From Oscillospiraceae bacterium (GTDB lineage Bacteria > Bacillota > Clostridia > Oscillospirales > Oscillospiraceae): DNA of 39,990 nt. This document shows, one piece after another, positions 39,959 to 39,990 of this stretch (the stretch's first letter is position 1; every line of letters begins with the position of its first letter). The stretch spans positions 1 through 39,990 of the forward strand of contig CACYOR010000013.1 in assembly GCA_902775985.1 (NCBI GenBank). The letters are read 5' to 3'. Made by a program: the position numbers and the translations under genes. The notes beneath the pieces are model-generated. The model did no database searches. It was not told the origin of the DNA and worked only from the letters and a program-made list of their open reading frames with translations.

Positions 39959-39990
39959 CCATTTTTATACTGATATTCAATAGAAAAGCC

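Overview
The window looks like chromosome from a GC-rich anaerobic Firmicute of class Clostridia, probably an Oscillospiraceae/Ruminococcaceae-type gut bacterium. The pointers are strong AGGAGG-type ribosome sites, a type III glutamine synthetase, a K+-dependent membrane pyrophosphatase, a YesM/YesN + LplB/YtcP/YtcQ-type sugar uptake locus, and Clostridia-style serine-recombinase mobile modules. The genus call is inference; no rRNA or other marker gene is present.

Bases 1-18285 are housekeeping backbone. The window opens in the 3' end (domains V-VI) of a group II intron that stops about 10 bases from the stop codon of a convergent membrane-protein gene. Then come a MscS channel, a small unknown protein, glutamine synthetase GlnN, a DegV protein, a TatD nuclease, a CapA-like protein and the ion-pumping pyrophosphatase HppA. 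A plus-strand glycogen/alpha-glucan operon follows (glgB, glgA, a GH13 alpha-glucosidase) with an isochorismatase-type hydrolase at its end, then an acyltransferase with a zinc ribbon.

Bases 18286 to about 22330 are a mobile-element patchwork: a large serine recombinase, an XRE repressor with an obvious operator/promoter, an oriT-like hairpin-rich stretch, the C-terminal stump of a DUF2079 membrane protein, and a small recombinase-associated ORF with a perfect-consensus promoter and hairpin leader, bracketed by two related units of about 100 bp with inverted ends. The recombinase reading frame has no stop codon at its natural end. It runs through a terminator-like hairpin, out of the element, and antisense into the acyltransferase gene.

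Bases 22329-39778 are a glycan-utilisation island. On the minus strand are a permuted GH3, a GH2 beta-galactosidase, a GH43 enzyme and a FAD-dependent oxidoreductase. On the plus strand are a YesM-like sensor kinase (frame-broken), a YesN-like AraC response regulator, two ABC permeases, a lipoprotein binding protein, and a second, much larger FAD-dependent protein with two Rossmann-like modules and a HEAT-like tail. All the enzymes lack signal peptides, so oligosaccharides appear to be imported and then processed in the cytoplasm. A MITE-like 167-bp inverted repeat lies between the GH3 and GH2 genes. At 39911-39958 the hairpin leader of the small mobile-element ORF appears a second time, so the island is bracketed by two copies of a mobile-element signature.

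The most interesting points are: (i) the bracketed island, pairing two unusual FAD-dependent oxidoreductases with three intracellular glycosidases, which could be an oxidation-assisted glycoside degradation system; (ii) a recombinase whose transcript seems to terminate before any stop codon; (iii) two independent internal deletions, in the smaller oxidoreductase and the sensor kinase, that suggest decay or assembly error in the island.
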